Below are positions 51,683 through 61,625 of a stretch of 64,000 nt of DNA, in pieces (positions within the stretch are counted from its first letter, which is position 1; every line of letters starts with the position of its first letter). Below the pieces are notes generated by a model, which ran no database searches, was not told the DNA's origin, and saw nothing but the letters and a program-made list of their open reading frames with translations. The position numbers and the translations under genes were made by a program. Origin of the DNA: Paludibacteraceae bacterium (GTDB lineage: Bacteria > Bacteroidota > Bacteroidia > Bacteroidales > Paludibacteraceae); assembly GCA_017937025.1 (NCBI GenBank), contig JAGBEJ010000004.1, positions 289,688 to 353,687 of the forward strand, written 5' to 3'.

Positions 51683-52774
51683 ATGGAACTGAGATTTAAC
51701 CGCATAGCGATAAAAGTAGGAAGTAATGTGCTGACCAACAAGGACGGCTCGGTCGATGACGGACGCATAGCGCACATCGTGGACCAGATAGCGGCTCTGC
51801 GCAACAATGGCGTGGAGGTCGTGCTTATCTCGTCTGGCGCTGTGGCTTACGGAAGAAGCGAGATTACGTTGCCGCCGCACCTTGATTCCGTATCCAGCCG
51901 CCAGATTCTATCGGCTGTGGGCCAGGCGAAACTCATCAATAGATACTACGAACTGTTCAAGCAGCACGGCATATTCTGCGGTCAGGTCCTGACGATGAAG
52001 GAGAACTTCAGAAACAGGCAGCAGTACCTTAACCAGAAGAACTGCATGTCCGCCATGTTGCAGCAGGGCGTCATCCCGATAGTGAACGAGAACGACACGA
52101 CATCACTCACCGAGCTGATGTTCACCGACAACGACGAACTTTCCGGGCTCATCGCCACAATGATGGACATGGACGCGCTGATAATCCTGAGCAATATCGA
52201 CGGCATATACAACGGCGACCCGAGCGACCCTGAGTCAAGCGTCATAAGAGAAGTGCTGCCGGAGAAAAGCCTGTCGCAGTATATACAAGCGAGCAAATCG
52301 TCGTTTGGCCGAGGCGGCATGAGAACCAAGTGCAACATAGCGCGCAAGGTGGCTGCCGAGGGCATCGCAGTGATAATAGCCAACGGCAAGAAAGACGGCA
52401 TAATAAGCAGTCTGATGCAGAAGGGCAATGACGTGATGAGCACAGTGTTCAAGCCGTCGGAGCGAGTGTCGAGCGTGAAGAAGTGGATTGCCCACAGCGA
52501 GGGATTCTCCAAGGGCGAGGTGCATGTGAACGCCGGCGCTGAGGAGGCTCTGGCTGGAGGAAAAGCGTCGTCGCTGCTGTTTGTGGGCATTGACAGCATT
52601 AAAGGCGAGTTCAAGAAAGGCGACATAGTGAAGATATTCGGCCCAGAGGGCAACGAACTGGGAGTGGGCAGAGTGCAGTACGGCTCGGACAAGGCGAAAA
52701 CCCTTGTCGGCAAGAAGGGCGTGAAGCCGTTCATACACTGCGACTATCTGCTGCCCGTTACAAACAAGGATTAA
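51683..52774 (+). CDS. proB: Glutamate 5-kinase with PUA domain
   Basis: 363 residues; first step of proline synthesis. The kinase domain (about 1-255) has [40 protein letters not shown], and [21 protein letters not shown]. The C-terminal PUA domain (about 270-360) has [23 protein letters not shown]. Intact. Followed 13 bases later by proA, the next enzyme. Confidence 0.96.
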   Translation: MELRFNRIAIKVGSNVLTNKDGSVDDGRIAHIVDQIAALRNNGVEVVLISSGAVAYGRSEITLPPHLDSVSSRQILSAVGQAKLINRYYELFKQHGIFCGQVLTMKENFRNRQQYLNQKNCMSAMLQQGVIPIVNENDTTSLTELMFTDNDELSGLIATMMDMDALIILSNIDGIYNGDPSDPESSVIREVLPEKSLSQYIQASKSSFGRGGMRTKCNIARKVAAEGIAVIIANGKKDGIISSLMQKGNDVMSTVFKPSERVSSVKKWIAHSEGFSKGEVHVNAGAEEALAGGKASSLLFVGIDSIKGEFKKGDIVKIFGPEGNELGVGRVQYGSDKAKTLVGKKGVKPFIHCDYLLPVTNKD

Positions 52775-52787
52775 AACACACACAGAC

Positions 52788-54038
52788 ATGGCAAGCATAG
52801 ATTGGAAAACTGCGGTAAGAAACGCGTCGCGAACACTGAATCTGGTGGGCGAGGAGAAGAAGAATGAGTTGCTCCTGGCTCTTGCCGACGCTACCGAGAA
52901 ACATATAGACGAGATATTGAAGGCTAATGCCGAGGACCTGTCCAAGATGGACAAGAGCGACTCGATGTACGACCGTCTGCTGCTGACTGAGGACCGTCTC
53001 AAAGGCATCGCGGCTGACATAAGAAAGGTGGCTCAGCTGCCATCGCCGCTCAACAAGGTGCTGGAGCAGAGGACACTGCCTAACGGACTGGAACTGAAGA
53101 AGGTGAGCGTGCCTTTCGGCGTCATAGGCATTATCTACGAGGCGCGTCCAAACGTGTCGTTCGATGTGTTCTCGCTCTGCTTCAAGAGCGGCAACGCCTG
53201 TGTGCTCAAGGGCGGAACTAACGCTCACGCCTCTAACAGCGCCATTGTGGCATTGATACAGAATGTTCTGAAAGAGAACGGCATCGACGAGAACGTCGTG
53301 CATCTGATGCCTGCCGGAAGAGAGTCCACGGCCGAGTTGCTGAATGCTGTGGGCAGTGTGGACATGATAATTCCACGAGGCAGCGCAGGACTCATAAACT
53401 TCGTGAGAGAGAACAGCCGTGTGCCAGTGATTGAGACTGGCGCGGGAGTTGTCAGCACATACTTCGACGCGCAAGGCGATGTGGAGAAGGGCAAGAAGAT
53501 AATAAACAACGGCAAGACAAGACGTGTCAGTGTCTGCAACGCACTCGACTCGCTGATAGTCCACCGTTCAAGGCTTAGCGACTTGGCAGAGCTGCTCGCT
53601 CCGCTGGCTGAATCCAACGTCATCATCGAGGCCGACGAGGAGTCGTACGACTCGCTGAAGGGCCATTACCCAGACTCGTTGCTGAAGCCGCTGACAGCGA
53701 CAAGCTACGGCACCGAGTACAAGGACTACAAGATGAACATAAAGACCGTGGCGGACATAGATGAGGCTATCGCTCACATAACGAAGTACGACTCGGGCCA
53801 CAGCGAGGCGATAATAACCGAGGACGATAAGGCTGCGGCGAAGTTCCAGACCGAGGTTGACGCAGCTTGCGTGTATGTGAACGCGCCTACGTCATTCACC
53901 GACGGCGGACAGTTCGGCATGGGCGCGGAGATAGGCATAAGCACCCAGAAACTGCACGCCAGAGGACCTATGGCGCTGCCTGAGATGACAAGCTACAAGT
54001 GGCTCATAAAGGGCGACGGTCAAGTCCGTCCGAAGTAA
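52788..54038 (+). CDS. proA: Gamma-glutamyl phosphate reductase
   Basis: 416 residues of the aldehyde-dehydrogenase superfamily; reduces glutamyl phosphate to the semialdehyde with NADPH. Conserved regions are [46 protein letters not shown], and the catalytic Cys in [17 protein letters not shown]. The C-terminal [25 protein letters not shown] is intact. Same operon as proB. Confidence 0.96.
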   Translation: MASIDWKTAVRNASRTLNLVGEEKKNELLLALADATEKHIDEILKANAEDLSKMDKSDSMYDRLLLTEDRLKGIAADIRKVAQLPSPLNKVLEQRTLPNGLELKKVSVPFGVIGIIYEARPNVSFDVFSLCFKSGNACVLKGGTNAHASNSAIVALIQNVLKENGIDENVVHLMPAGRESTAELLNAVGSVDMIIPRGSAGLINFVRENSRVPVIETGAGVVSTYFDAQGDVEKGKKIINNGKTRRVSVCNALDSLIVHRSRLSDLAELLAPLAESNVIIEADEESYDSLKGHYPDSLLKPLTATSYGTEYKDYKMNIKTVADIDEAIAHITKYDSGHSEAIITEDDKAAAKFQTEVDAACVYVNAPTSFTDGGQFGMGAEIGISTQKLHARGPMALPEMTSYKWLIKGDGQVRPK

Positions 54039-54056
54039 ACGAGAAACGGCTGTGAT

Positions 54057-54623
54057 ATGCTTAGACATGTCATGACATACATACTGATAGCCATGGCGGC
54101 TGTCGCATCGGCGCAGACATCGGCAGGCAACGCCGTCGGGCTCGACCTGCGCCCAGGCTTCCGTGAGTTCAAGTTCAAGACACCGAAGGAGAACTACATG
54201 GCGATATACTCGCTGGAGAAGCGCAACACTTACCGCTGGCCGGACATCGTAGAGATATACGGATGCAGCTACAAGGTGAAGATAGGCAACGTGCAGACCG
54301 ACAGCGTGCATGTGTTTTTCCTGGGCAACAGGCTTGTGAGAACGACGGTCTTTCTCAGCGACACACTGTCATTGGCATACCTGAACAAATTCTTCGGCGA
54401 CAGCGAGCTGATAAACGAGCCGGACATAACTGTGGAGGAGGCTGCCGAGCAGATGGGCAGCCGGACTTACATGTATGCCACGCAGAGAAGGTGGCAGGCG
54501 GACATGGTGAGGATGGAGAGCCGGAAAATGTATCTGCGCAAGGGCAAGAGTGTAGAGAAGAAGGAGTGTCTTGATATATATCTGAACGACTTCAACGACA
54601 TGATAAACATCTTCTCGAGATAA
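54057..54623 (+). CDS. Exported protein of unknown function
   Basis: 188 residues with signal peptide (MTYILIAMAAVASAQ). The true start may be the ATG at 54057 or at 54072 (MTYIL). The mature part has beta-strand-like segments (KVKIGNVQTDSVHVFFLGNRLVRTTVFL), then helical C-terminal sequence with many Arg/Lys. No family recognised. It lies 18 bases after proA and 34 before argF', so it may be transcribed with the proline and arginine genes, though its product is not an enzyme of either path. Confidence 0.75.
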   Translation: MLRHVMTYILIAMAAVASAQTSAGNAVGLDLRPGFREFKFKTPKENYMAIYSLEKRNTYRWPDIVEIYGCSYKVKIGNVQTDSVHVFFLGNRLVRTTVFLSDTLSLAYLNKFFGDSELINEPDITVEEAAEQMGSRTYMYATQRRWQADMVRMESRKMYLRKGKSVEKKECLDIYLNDFNDMINIFSR

Positions 54624-54657
54624 TGAACAGACAATATTTTTTTAAAAACATAAGACT

Positions 54658-55611
54658 ATGCGTACATTCACTAACGTAAAGGATCTTGGTGATCTAAAGG
54701 CGGCCATCGCCGAGGCAATGGAGGTAAAGAAGAACCGCTTCGGATACAAGAAGCTCGGTGAGAACAAGACAGCTCTGCTGGTGTTCTTCAACTCGAGCCT
54801 CAGAACACGACTCAGTACACAGAAGGCTGCCATGAACCTTGGCATGAACACGATGGTGCTTGACATAAACCAAGGCGCATGGAAACTCGAGACTGAGAGA
54901 GGTGTTGTGATGGACGGCGACAAGTCCGAGCACTTGCTTGAGGCTGTGCCTGTGATGGGCAATTTCTGCGACATCATCGGCGTGCGCTCATTCGCCAGAT
55001 TCGAGGACAAGAAGTTCGACTACGAGGAGACAATCCTCAACCAGTTCATAAAATTGTCAGGCAAGCCTGTATTCAGCATGGAGAGCGGAACAGTCCACCC
55101 ATTGCAGGCATTCGCCGACCTTATAACAATAGAGGAGTACAAGAAGAAGGACCGTCCTAAGGTCGTGCTGACATGGGCACCTCACCCACGCGCGCTGCCT
55201 CAGGCTGTGCCAAACTCGTTCGCCGACTTCATGAACGAGGCTGATGTGGAGTTTGTAATCACACACCCTCACGGATACGAACTGGCTCCTCAGTTCGCAA
55301 GAAACGCCAAGGTGGAGTATGACCAGGACAAGGCGCTCGCCGGAGCAGACTTCGTTTACGCCAAGAACTGGGCTGCATACGCCGACCCTAACTACGGCAA
55401 GATATTATCAAAAGACATGTCGTGGACAGTGACGACAGAGAAGATGGCGCTGACAAACAACGCTTACTTCATGCACTGCCTGCCAGTGAGAAGAAACATG
55501 ATTGTGACAGATGATGTAATCGAAAGCCCACAGTCTTTGGTAATCCAAGAGGCAGCCAACAGAGAGATTTCCGCTCAGGTAGTCATAAAGAGAATCCTTG
55601 AAAGTTTATAA
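54658..55611 (+). CDS. argF': N-acyl-L-ornithine carbamoyltransferase (succinyl/acetyl type)
   Basis: 317 residues, trimeric transcarbamylase with carbamoyl-phosphate motif SSLRTRLSTQ and C-terminal HCLPVRRN. It closely matches, from memory, the Bacteroides fragilis N-succinylornithine enzyme (FFNSSLRT, DINQGAWKLETERG, HPLQ.FADLITIEEYKK, TWAPHPR.LPQAVPNSFA). At the position that is Pro90 in that enzyme, this protein has Ser (GDKSEHLLEA). Acts on acylated ornithine instead of free ornithine, as usual in Bacteroidetes. Followed directly by argB. Confidence 0.93.
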   Translation: MRTFTNVKDLGDLKAAIAEAMEVKKNRFGYKKLGENKTALLVFFNSSLRTRLSTQKAAMNLGMNTMVLDINQGAWKLETERGVVMDGDKSEHLLEAVPVMGNFCDIIGVRSFARFEDKKFDYEETILNQFIKLSGKPVFSMESGTVHPLQAFADLITIEEYKKKDRPKVVLTWAPHPRALPQAVPNSFADFMNEADVEFVITHPHGYELAPQFARNAKVEYDQDKALAGADFVYAKNWAAYADPNYGKILSKDMSWTVTTEKMALTNNAYFMHCLPVRRNMIVTDDVIESPQSLVIQEAANREISAQVVIKRILESL

Positions 55612-55614
55612 CCG

Positions 55615-56382
55615 ATGGAGAAACTCACATTAGTAAAAGTAGGCGGCAAGATAGTCGAGGAGAAAGAGTCTCTCGACGCATTGCTCGCGTCGTTCAACTC
55701 GCTCGACGGGCTTAAGGTCCTGGTTCATGGTGGAGGACGTTCTGCGACAAAGATAGCCGAGCAGCTCGGCATTGAGACCAAGATGGTGAACGGACGCCGA
55801 ATCACCGATGAGGCTATGCTCAAGGTGGTGACCATGGTCTATGGCGGACTCGTGAACAAGAACATCGTGGCTAAGCTGCAGTCGATGGGGCTCAACGCCC
55901 TCGGACTCACTGGCGCCGACCTCGGCTACATGACGAGCGACAAGCGTCCGGTCAAGGATGTGGACTACGGATTCGTGGGCGACGTGAAGAAGGTTGACTC
56001 CGACATACTCGCCGACCTCATAGCTAAAGGCGTTGTGCCTGTGCTGGCGCCGCTGACACACGACGGCAAGGGCAATCTGCTGAACACGAACGCCGACACG
56101 ATAGCCGGCGAGGCAGCCAAGGCGCTTGCAAAGCATTTCGACGTGACTCTGGTGTTCTGCTTCGAGAAGAAGGGAGTGCTCAGAGACGAGAACGATGACG
56201 ACAGCGTGATAGAGAACATAGGCAAGGCGGACTTCGAGAAGTACGTTGCCGACGGCACAATACAAGGCGGCATGATACCTAAGCTCGAGAACGCTTTCGC
56301 AGCCATCGATGCCGGTGTAAAGCAGGTGGTCATAACCAAGGCTGACCAGTTGGGCAAGAACACAGGAACTACAGTCAAGTAA
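55615..56382 (+). CDS. argB: Acetylglutamate (acylglutamate) kinase
   Basis: 255 residues of the amino-acid kinase family. Motifs: LVKVGGKIVEE, VLVHGGGRSATKIAEQLG, MVNGRRITDEAMLKVVTMVYGG, NTNADTIAGEAAKALA, and GMIPKLENAFAAIDAGVKQVVI. It phosphorylates the acylated glutamate in arginine synthesis. Given the succinyl-type carbamoyltransferase 3 bases upstream, its substrate may be N-succinylglutamate. Start 4 bases after the argF' stop. Confidence 0.95.
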   Translation: MEKLTLVKVGGKIVEEKESLDALLASFNSLDGLKVLVHGGGRSATKIAEQLGIETKMVNGRRITDEAMLKVVTMVYGGLVNKNIVAKLQSMGLNALGLTGADLGYMTSDKRPVKDVDYGFVGDVKKVDSDILADLIAKGVVPVLAPLTHDGKGNLLNTNADTIAGEAAKALAKHFDVTLVFCFEKKGVLRDENDDDSVIENIGKADFEKYVADGTIQGGMIPKLENAFAAIDAGVKQVVITKADQLGKNTGTTVK

Positions 56383-56399
56383 CCATAAAACCAAGGTCT

Positions 56400-57461
56400 A
56401 TGGACGCAAGCCAATCATACGAGCTGCTCAAGAAACTCATCGCCATACCTTCGACATCGAGAGACGAGAAGGCTGTGGCTGACTTCTACGAGCGTTACAT
56501 GAAGGATGCTGGGTTCAAAGTGAACAGAGTGGAGAACAATCTGTGGATAGGCCCGGAAAACATAGACGCAGAAAAGCCGACTCTCATGCTCAACGCCCAC
56601 ATGGACACGGTGAAGCCCGTGAACGGATGGGTGCATGACCCTTTCGCTCCAACTGAGGAGGACGGCAAGCTCATCGGACTCGGCAGCAACGACTGCGGCG
56701 GTGGACTTGTGTCGCTGCTTGCGATTTACAGCCAGCTGACACAGAAGGAGCAGCCGTACAACCTGATATACGCGGCATCCGCCGAGGAGGAGGTGAGCGG
56801 CAAGAACGGCATGGAGCTTCTGCTCAAGAGCCTGCCTAGGATTGACGTCGCGCTCGTGGGCGAGCCTACGGGCATGAAGATGGGTGTGGCGGAGAAAGGA
56901 CTCATGGTGCTGGACTGCACAGCCCACGGCAAGGCAGGACACGCGGCGAGGAACGAGGGCGACAACGCTATCTACCACGCTCTCGTTGACATAGACTGGT
57001 TCAAGACCTACCGTTTCGCCAAGGAGTCCGACGTGCTGGGGCCTGTGAAGATGTCGGTGACGATGATAAACGCCGGCACGCAGCACAACGTGATTCCAGA
57101 CCAATGCACCTTCGTGGTGGACGTCAGAACAAACGAGTGCTACACCAACCAGCAGGTGCTTGACGAAATAAGCCTTCAGGTGTTCTGCGACGTCAAGGCG
57201 AGGTCCACAAGACTCAACTCGTCGCACATAGACCTCAGCCACCCTATAGTGGCGAAAGGCAGGGAGATGGGCATCGAGACGTTCGGTTCGCCTACGCTCT
57301 CGGACCAGGCTCTCATGAGCTTCCCTTCGCTCAAGATGGGTCCGGGCGAGTCCAGCAGGTCGCACACAGCCGAGGAGTATATAACCAAAGAGGAAATAGA
57401 AAGCGCGGTGCAGACATATATAACTCTGCTTGACGGGCTTGAGTTGCCTAAGAGCAATTAA
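56400..57461 (+). CDS. M20 family deacylase (ArgE/DapE type)
   Basis: 353 residues. M20 metallopeptidase metal site: LMLNAHMDTVKPVNGW, GLGSNDCGGG, AASAEEEVSGKNGM, VGEPTG, and the C-terminal SRSHTAEEYITKEEIE. From its place after argF' and argB it most likely removes the succinyl or acetyl group from acylcitrulline, the last acylated step of this variant path. DapE is the alternative by sequence alone. argC, argD, argG and argH are not in the window. Confidence 0.9.
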   Translation: MDASQSYELLKKLIAIPSTSRDEKAVADFYERYMKDAGFKVNRVENNLWIGPENIDAEKPTLMLNAHMDTVKPVNGWVHDPFAPTEEDGKLIGLGSNDCGGGLVSLLAIYSQLTQKEQPYNLIYAASAEEEVSGKNGMELLLKSLPRIDVALVGEPTGMKMGVAEKGLMVLDCTAHGKAGHAARNEGDNAIYHALVDIDWFKTYRFAKESDVLGPVKMSVTMINAGTQHNVIPDQCTFVVDVRTNECYTNQQVLDEISLQVFCDVKARSTRLNSSHIDLSHPIVAKGREMGIETFGSPTLSDQALMSFPSLKMGPGESSRSHTAEEYITKEEIESAVQTYITLLDGLELPKSN

Positions 57462-57467
57462 AAGTCT

Positions 57468-57475
57468 TATCTTTG
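57468..57475 (+). promoter_or_regulatory. -7 promoter element for tyrS
   Basis: TATCTTTG, 41 bases before the tyrS GTG start. Confidence 0.55.
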
Positions 57476-57516
57476 CGCACGAAATAAGGAAGTAACAAAC
57501 ATAAAACAATAAACCG

Positions 57517-58818
57517 GTGATAGATTTCATTGAAGAACTTAAATGGCGCGGAATGCTTCACAGCATGATGCCCGGCACTGATGAACTTTTAAAGTCAGGC
57601 ACAACAACAGCATATCTTGGTATCGACCCTACGGCAGATTCGCTGCACATAGGTCACTTGTGCGGAATCATGATGCTCCGCCACTTGCAGCGCTGTGGAC
57701 ACAAACCGTTGGCACTGATAGGCGGCGCGACAGGAATGATAGGCGACCCATCGGGAAAGTCGGCAGAGAGAAACCTGCTGGACGAGCCTACGCTCCGCCA
57801 CAACCAGGAGTGCATCAAGAAGCAACTTGAGCATTTCCTCGACTTCGAGTCCGATGCTCCTAACAGGGCTGAGCTCGTGAACAACTACGACTGGATGAAG
57901 GACTTCTCGTTCCTCAACTTCGTAAGAGACGTGGGCAAGCACATCACAGTCAACTACATGATGGCAAAGGATAGCGTGCAGAAGCGTCTGAACGGCGAGG
58001 CAAGAGACGGACTCTCATTCACAGAGTTCTCTTATCAGCTGCTGCAGGGTTATGACTTCCTGCACCTCTACAAGGAGAAGGGCTGCCGTCTGCAGATGGG
58101 CGGAAGCGACCAGTGGGGCAACATGACCACAGGCGCCGAACTCATAAGAAGAATACTGGGACCGGAGTCTGACGCCTACGCGCTGACCTGTCCGCTCATC
58201 ACCAAGGCCGACGGAGGCAAGTTCGGCAAGACCGAGAGCGGCAACGTATGGCTCGACAAGAGATACACATCGCCATACAAGTTCTACCAGTTCTGGTTGA
58301 ACGTGTCGGACGACGACGCCAAGAAGTACATCAAGATATTCACATCGCTCGACAAGGCTGAGATAGACAGCATAATCGCAGAGCACGACAAGGCTCCAGA
58401 GGCACGTCTGCTCCAGAAGCGTCTCGCCGAGGAAGTTACCGTCATGGTGCACTCAAGAGAGGATTACGACGCTGCCGTGGCGGCTTCAAACATACTTTTC
58501 GGCAAGGCCACATCCGACAGCCTCAAGAGCCTCGACGAGGACACGTTCCTGTCTGTGTTCGAGGGCGTACCACAAAAGGAGATTTCGCTTGCCGAGCTTA
58601 AGGCAGGCATCGGCGTGCTCGACCTGCTGACAGCTTACGCTCCTGTGTTCACATCCAAGGGCGAGGCGAGGAAGATGATACAGTCCAACGGATTCTCATT
58701 CAACAAGGACAAATTCACCGACCCTAACGCCACAGTGAACGACAGCCTGCTGATAAACGGCAAGTACATACTGGCTCAGAAGGGCAAGAAAAACTATTTC
58801 CTTATAGTTGCAAAATAA
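57517..58818 (+). CDS. tyrS: Tyrosyl-tRNA synthetase
   Basis: 433 residues, starting at GTG (reading [15 protein letters not shown]). Class I motifs: IGTT-side [20 protein letters not shown] (HIGH) and KFGKTESG (KMSKS equivalent); [14 protein letters not shown] binds tyrosine. The C-terminal S4-like domain (about 370-430, [20 protein letters not shown]) is present. No ATG fits the conserved N-terminus, so the GTG start is well supported. Confidence 0.96.
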   Translation: MIDFIEELKWRGMLHSMMPGTDELLKSGTTTAYLGIDPTADSLHIGHLCGIMMLRHLQRCGHKPLALIGGATGMIGDPSGKSAERNLLDEPTLRHNQECIKKQLEHFLDFESDAPNRAELVNNYDWMKDFSFLNFVRDVGKHITVNYMMAKDSVQKRLNGEARDGLSFTEFSYQLLQGYDFLHLYKEKGCRLQMGGSDQWGNMTTGAELIRRILGPESDAYALTCPLITKADGGKFGKTESGNVWLDKRYTSPYKFYQFWLNVSDDDAKKYIKIFTSLDKAEIDSIIAEHDKAPEARLLQKRLAEEVTVMVHSREDYDAAVAASNILFGKATSDSLKSLDEDTFLSVFEGVPQKEISLAELKAGIGVLDLLTAYAPVFTSKGEARKMIQSNGFSFNKDKFTDPNATVNDSLLINGKYILAQKGKKNYFLIVAK

Positions 58819-58838
58819 GGAAAAGCGGATTATATTTG
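58808..58838 (+). promoter_or_regulatory. Promoter for tRNA-Gln (-33 TTG, -7 TATATTTG)
   Basis: TTG at 58808-58810 and TATATTTG at 58831-58838 are 20 bases apart. The -33 element overlaps the tyrS end. Confidence 0.6.
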
Positions 58839-58887
58839 CACCCGAATTATGCTGCATTCGCTTGTAGCCTATGATTCACAAACGGAT

Positions 58888-58958
58888 TGTCTTGTGGTGT
58901 AATGGTAGCACAACAGGTTTTGGTTCTGTTTGTCCTGGTTCGAATCCGGGCAAGACAA
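58888..58958 (+). tRNA. tRNA-Gln (anticodon TTG)
   Basis: 71 nt. Acceptor TGTCTTG/CAAGACA, anticodon stem-loop ACAGG-TTTTGGT-TCTGT with anticodon TTG for CAA, T-arm CCTGG-TTCGAAT-CCGGG. CCA not encoded. The unusual U1-A72 pair is typical of tRNA-Gln. Confidence 0.95.
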
Positions 58959-58963
58959 CGCTT

Positions 58964-58998
58964 AAAGGCCTTGACTCATACGAGTCGAGGCTTTTTTG
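58964..58998 (+). terminator. Terminator of tRNA-Gln
   Basis: AAAGGCCTTGACTC, loop ATAC, GAGTCGAGGCTTTTTT. Confidence 0.9.
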
Positions 58999-59022
58999 TT
59001 TTCTGTCATGAAAACTGTTCTG

Positions 59023-59123
59023 TTTTCTGCCAAATCATGACACAATGTCAGTATTTATAATAGCGATTCTGCCAAAGGAGAGTGAAAATCTGCCAAAATA
59101 ATGCGGTTTGGATTTTGGCACAG
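59023..59123. promoter_or_regulatory. dnaK upstream region with spaced CTGCCAAA repeats
   Basis: The octamer CTGCCAAA occurs at 59027-59034, 59069-59076 and 59090-59097 (steps of 42 and 21 bases), and an inverted copy TTTGGCAC lies at 59114-59121. TGCCAAAAT (59091-59099) with ATTTTGGCA (59112-59120) forms a perfect 9-base inverted repeat around a 12-base spacer. No TAnnTTTG box was found here, which suggests a special control of dnaK. The binding factor is unknown. Confidence 0.5.
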
Positions 59124-59203
59124 GAATTGACAAATGAATGTCGGCTGCCGCGAAAGGCGGCTGAGAGTAAACAAGATTAATAACAACTAAACACAATAAA
59201 ACT

Positions 59204-61111
59204 ATGGGAAAGATCATTGGAATCGACCTCGGCACAACCAACAGCTGCGTGTCTGTAATGGAAAATGGCGAGCCAGTCGTAATCGCTAATAGCGAAGGAA
59301 AAAGAACAACACCTTCTGTCGTAGGTTTCGTTGACGGAGGTGAGAGAAAAATCGGAGACCCTGCTAAGCGTCAGGCTATCACTAACCCTCTGAAGACTGT
59401 CTTCTCTATCAAGAGATTCATGGGAGAGACTTATGACAGAGTGGGCAAGGAGATATCAAGAGTGCCTTACAAGGTGGTGAAGGGCGACAACAACACTCCA
59501 CGTGTTGACATCGACGGACGTCTCTACACTCCACAGGAGATTTCGGCTATGATTCTCCAAAAGATGAAGAAGACTGCTGAGGACCACCTCGGAGCAGAGG
59601 TTACAGAGGCTGTCATCACAGTGCCAGCTTACTTCAACGACGCACAGCGTCAGGCCACTAAGGAGGCAGGCGAGATTGCAGGTCTCACAGTCAAGAGAAT
59701 CGTGAACGAGCCAACTGCTGCAGCGCTTGCTTACGGTCTGGACAAGAAGAACAAGGACATGAAGATCGTCGTGTTCGACTGCGGTGGCGGTACTCACGAT
59801 GTATCTGTACTTGAGCTGGGCGACGGCGTATTCGAGGTTAAGTCAACTGCCGGCGATACTCACCTCGGTGGCGACGACTTCGACCACAGAATCATCGAGT
59901 GGCTCATTGACGAGTTCAAGAACGAGAACGGCGGTGCTGACCTTTCAAGCGACCCTATGGCTCTGCAGAGACTCAAGGAGGCTGCCGAGAAGGCTAAAAT
60001 CGAGCTTTCTAACGCTACAACAAGCGAAATCAACCTGCCATACATTATGCCAGTGAACGGTGTGCCTTGCCACTTGGTTCGCACACTCACAAGAGCTAAG
60101 TTCGAGCAGCTCGTTGACGACCTTGTGCAGAAGACAATCGACCCTTGCAAGACTGCACTCGAGAGCGCAGGACTTTCTACATCGGACATCGACGAGGTAA
60201 TCCTCGTGGGAGGTTCTACACGTATCCCTGCTATTCAGGCAGCGGTAGAGAAGTTCTTCGGCAAGGCTCCTTCTAAGGGCGTTAACCCTGACGAGGTAGT
60301 GGCAGTAGGCGCAGCAATCCAGGGCGGTGTGCTGACAGGCGACGTCAAGGACGTGCTTCTGCTCGACGTGACTCCGCTTTCACTCGGTATCGAGACTATG
60401 GGCGGCGTGATGACAAAGCTTATCGACGCTAACACAACCATCCCTACAAAGAAGAGCGAGACATTCTCGACAGCGAGCGACAACCAGCCATCTGTAGAGA
60501 TTCACGTTCTGCAGGGCGAGCGTCCAATGGCGGCTCAGAACAAGACTATCGGACGTTTCCACTTGGACGGAATACCAGCAGCGCCAAGAGGTGTGCCACA
60601 AATAGAGGTTACATTCGACATCGACGCAAACGGTATCCTGAAGGTATCTGCCAAGGACAAGGCTACAGGCAAGGAGCAGAGCATCCGTATCGAGGCTTCT
60701 TCTGGTCTTAGCGACGACGAGATAAAGAAGATGAAGGCAGAGGCAGAGGCTAACGCCGAGGCCGACAAGAAGGAGCGTGAGAGAGTTGACAAGCTCAATC
60801 AGGCTGACGCCATGATCTTCCAGACAGAGAAGCAGCTCAAGGAACTTGGCGACAAGATACCAGCCGACAAGAAGGCGCCTATCGAGGCAGCGCTGAACAA
60901 GCTGAAGGAGGCTCACAAGGCTCAGAACATCGCCGACATCGACGCTGCGATGAACGAGCTGAACACAGCCTTCCACGCAGTAAGTCAGGAGATGTACAAC
61001 GCGGCTAACGCTCAGGGCGCGCAGGCTGGCCCTAACGCAGGACAGCAGCAGAGCCAGGGCGGCAACGCTGGCGACAACGTACAGGACGCCGACTTCGAGG
61101 AAGTAAAGTAA
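59204..61111 (+). CDS. dnaK: Molecular chaperone DnaK (Hsp70)
   Basis: 635 residues, the usual length. ATPase domain: [63 protein letters not shown]. Then the substrate-binding domain ([20 protein letters not shown], linker [13 protein letters not shown]) and helical lid, with a Gln/Gly-rich tail ending in DADFEEVK. One oddity: the phosphate-2 loop reads DCGGGTHD where most DnaKs have DLGGGTFD. dnaJ and grpE are not adjacent. Confidence 0.98.
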   Translation: MGKIIGIDLGTTNSCVSVMENGEPVVIANSEGKRTTPSVVGFVDGGERKIGDPAKRQAITNPLKTVFSIKRFMGETYDRVGKEISRVPYKVVKGDNNTPRVDIDGRLYTPQEISAMILQKMKKTAEDHLGAEVTEAVITVPAYFNDAQRQATKEAGEIAGLTVKRIVNEPTAAALAYGLDKKNKDMKIVVFDCGGGTHDVSVLELGDGVFEVKSTAGDTHLGGDDFDHRIIEWLIDEFKNENGGADLSSDPMALQRLKEAAEKAKIELSNATTSEINLPYIMPVNGVPCHLVRTLTRAKFEQLVDDLVQKTIDPCKTALESAGLSTSDIDEVILVGGSTRIPAIQAAVEKFFGKAPSKGVNPDEVVAVGAAIQGGVLTGDVKDVLLLDVTPLSLGIETMGGVMTKLIDANTTIPTKKSETFSTASDNQPSVEIHVLQGERPMAAQNKTIGRFHLDGIPAAPRGVPQIEVTFDIDANGILKVSAKDKATGKEQSIRIEASSGLSDDEIKKMKAEAEANAEADKKERERVDKLNQADAMIFQTEKQLKELGDKIPADKKAPIEAALNKLKEAHKAQNIADIDAAMNELNTAFHAVSQEMYNAANAQGAQAGPNAGQQQSQGGNAGDNVQDADFEEVK

Positions 61112-61138
61112 TAATCAATCTTTTTCATAACTTAACGG

Positions 61139-61175
61139 AAAGCGTGTGGCATGAGAGTGCCGCACGCTTTTTTTT
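61139..61175 (+). terminator. Terminator of dnaK
   Basis: AAAGCGTGTGGCA, loop TGAGAG, TGCCGCACGCTTTTTTTTT. Confidence 0.92.
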
Positions 61176-61212
61176 GTGGAAAGGCTTGGAAGTTTCTGCG
61201 AGAAATTATTTC

Positions 61213-61220
61213 TACATTTG
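61213..61220 (+). promoter_or_regulatory. -7 promoter element before the frameshifted small gene
   Basis: TACATTTG, 17 bases before the ATG at 61238. Confidence 0.45.
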
Positions 61221-61237
61221 TGGAAAACGAAGTGATT

Positions 61238-61515
61238 ATGAAACAGACAATTGACAATTACAAGCTTACGAGCATGGAGGAATCATCCGACTATTGTCTC
61301 AGTTGATGAAAGAGGCGGCGGAGGACGCAAAGAAAAGAGGCGAGGAGGCGATGAAATGTTACTTCGACAAATATCAAAAAGACCAGAAAGAGGCTTTGGC
61401 GGCTTTCAAGAAGAAATACTCAATGCCGAGTTTGCCACTAAACAGCATTTGGGAAATGGTTCAGTGGCAAGAAAAAGGACATCGTCAAGAGCTACTCCAT
61501 GCTGCCCAAGATTAA
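61238..61515 (+). pseudogene. Small charged protein gene broken by a frameshift
   Basis: From the ATG at 61238 the frame reads MKQTIDNYKLTSMEESSD and stops after 22 codons. A second frame takes over around 61285 and reads LSQLMKEAAEDAKKRGEEAMKCYF and on to GHRQELLHAAQD. Joined, they would make a charged helical protein of about 92 residues. The promoter box and the overlap of the two frames suggest one gene with a recent frameshift, or possibly a recoding site. Family not recognised with certainty; short genes beginning MKQTIDNYKLTSMEE seem familiar from Bacteroides genomes, but I could not confirm this. Confidence 0.45.
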
Positions 61516-61625
61516 AGGGCGTGGAAGTGAATTTGAAATGATTGTATAAAGAACAATAAAAAACAATCTTAGTGATTGCACTCAATAATGTAACAATATG
61601 AAAAATCAATAATTGATACATAATT

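Noticed and set aside
56415..57530. A 371-codon minus-strand frame opposite the M20 deacylase
   Set aside because: Antisense to a gene with a complete metal site; nothing recognisable in the translation.
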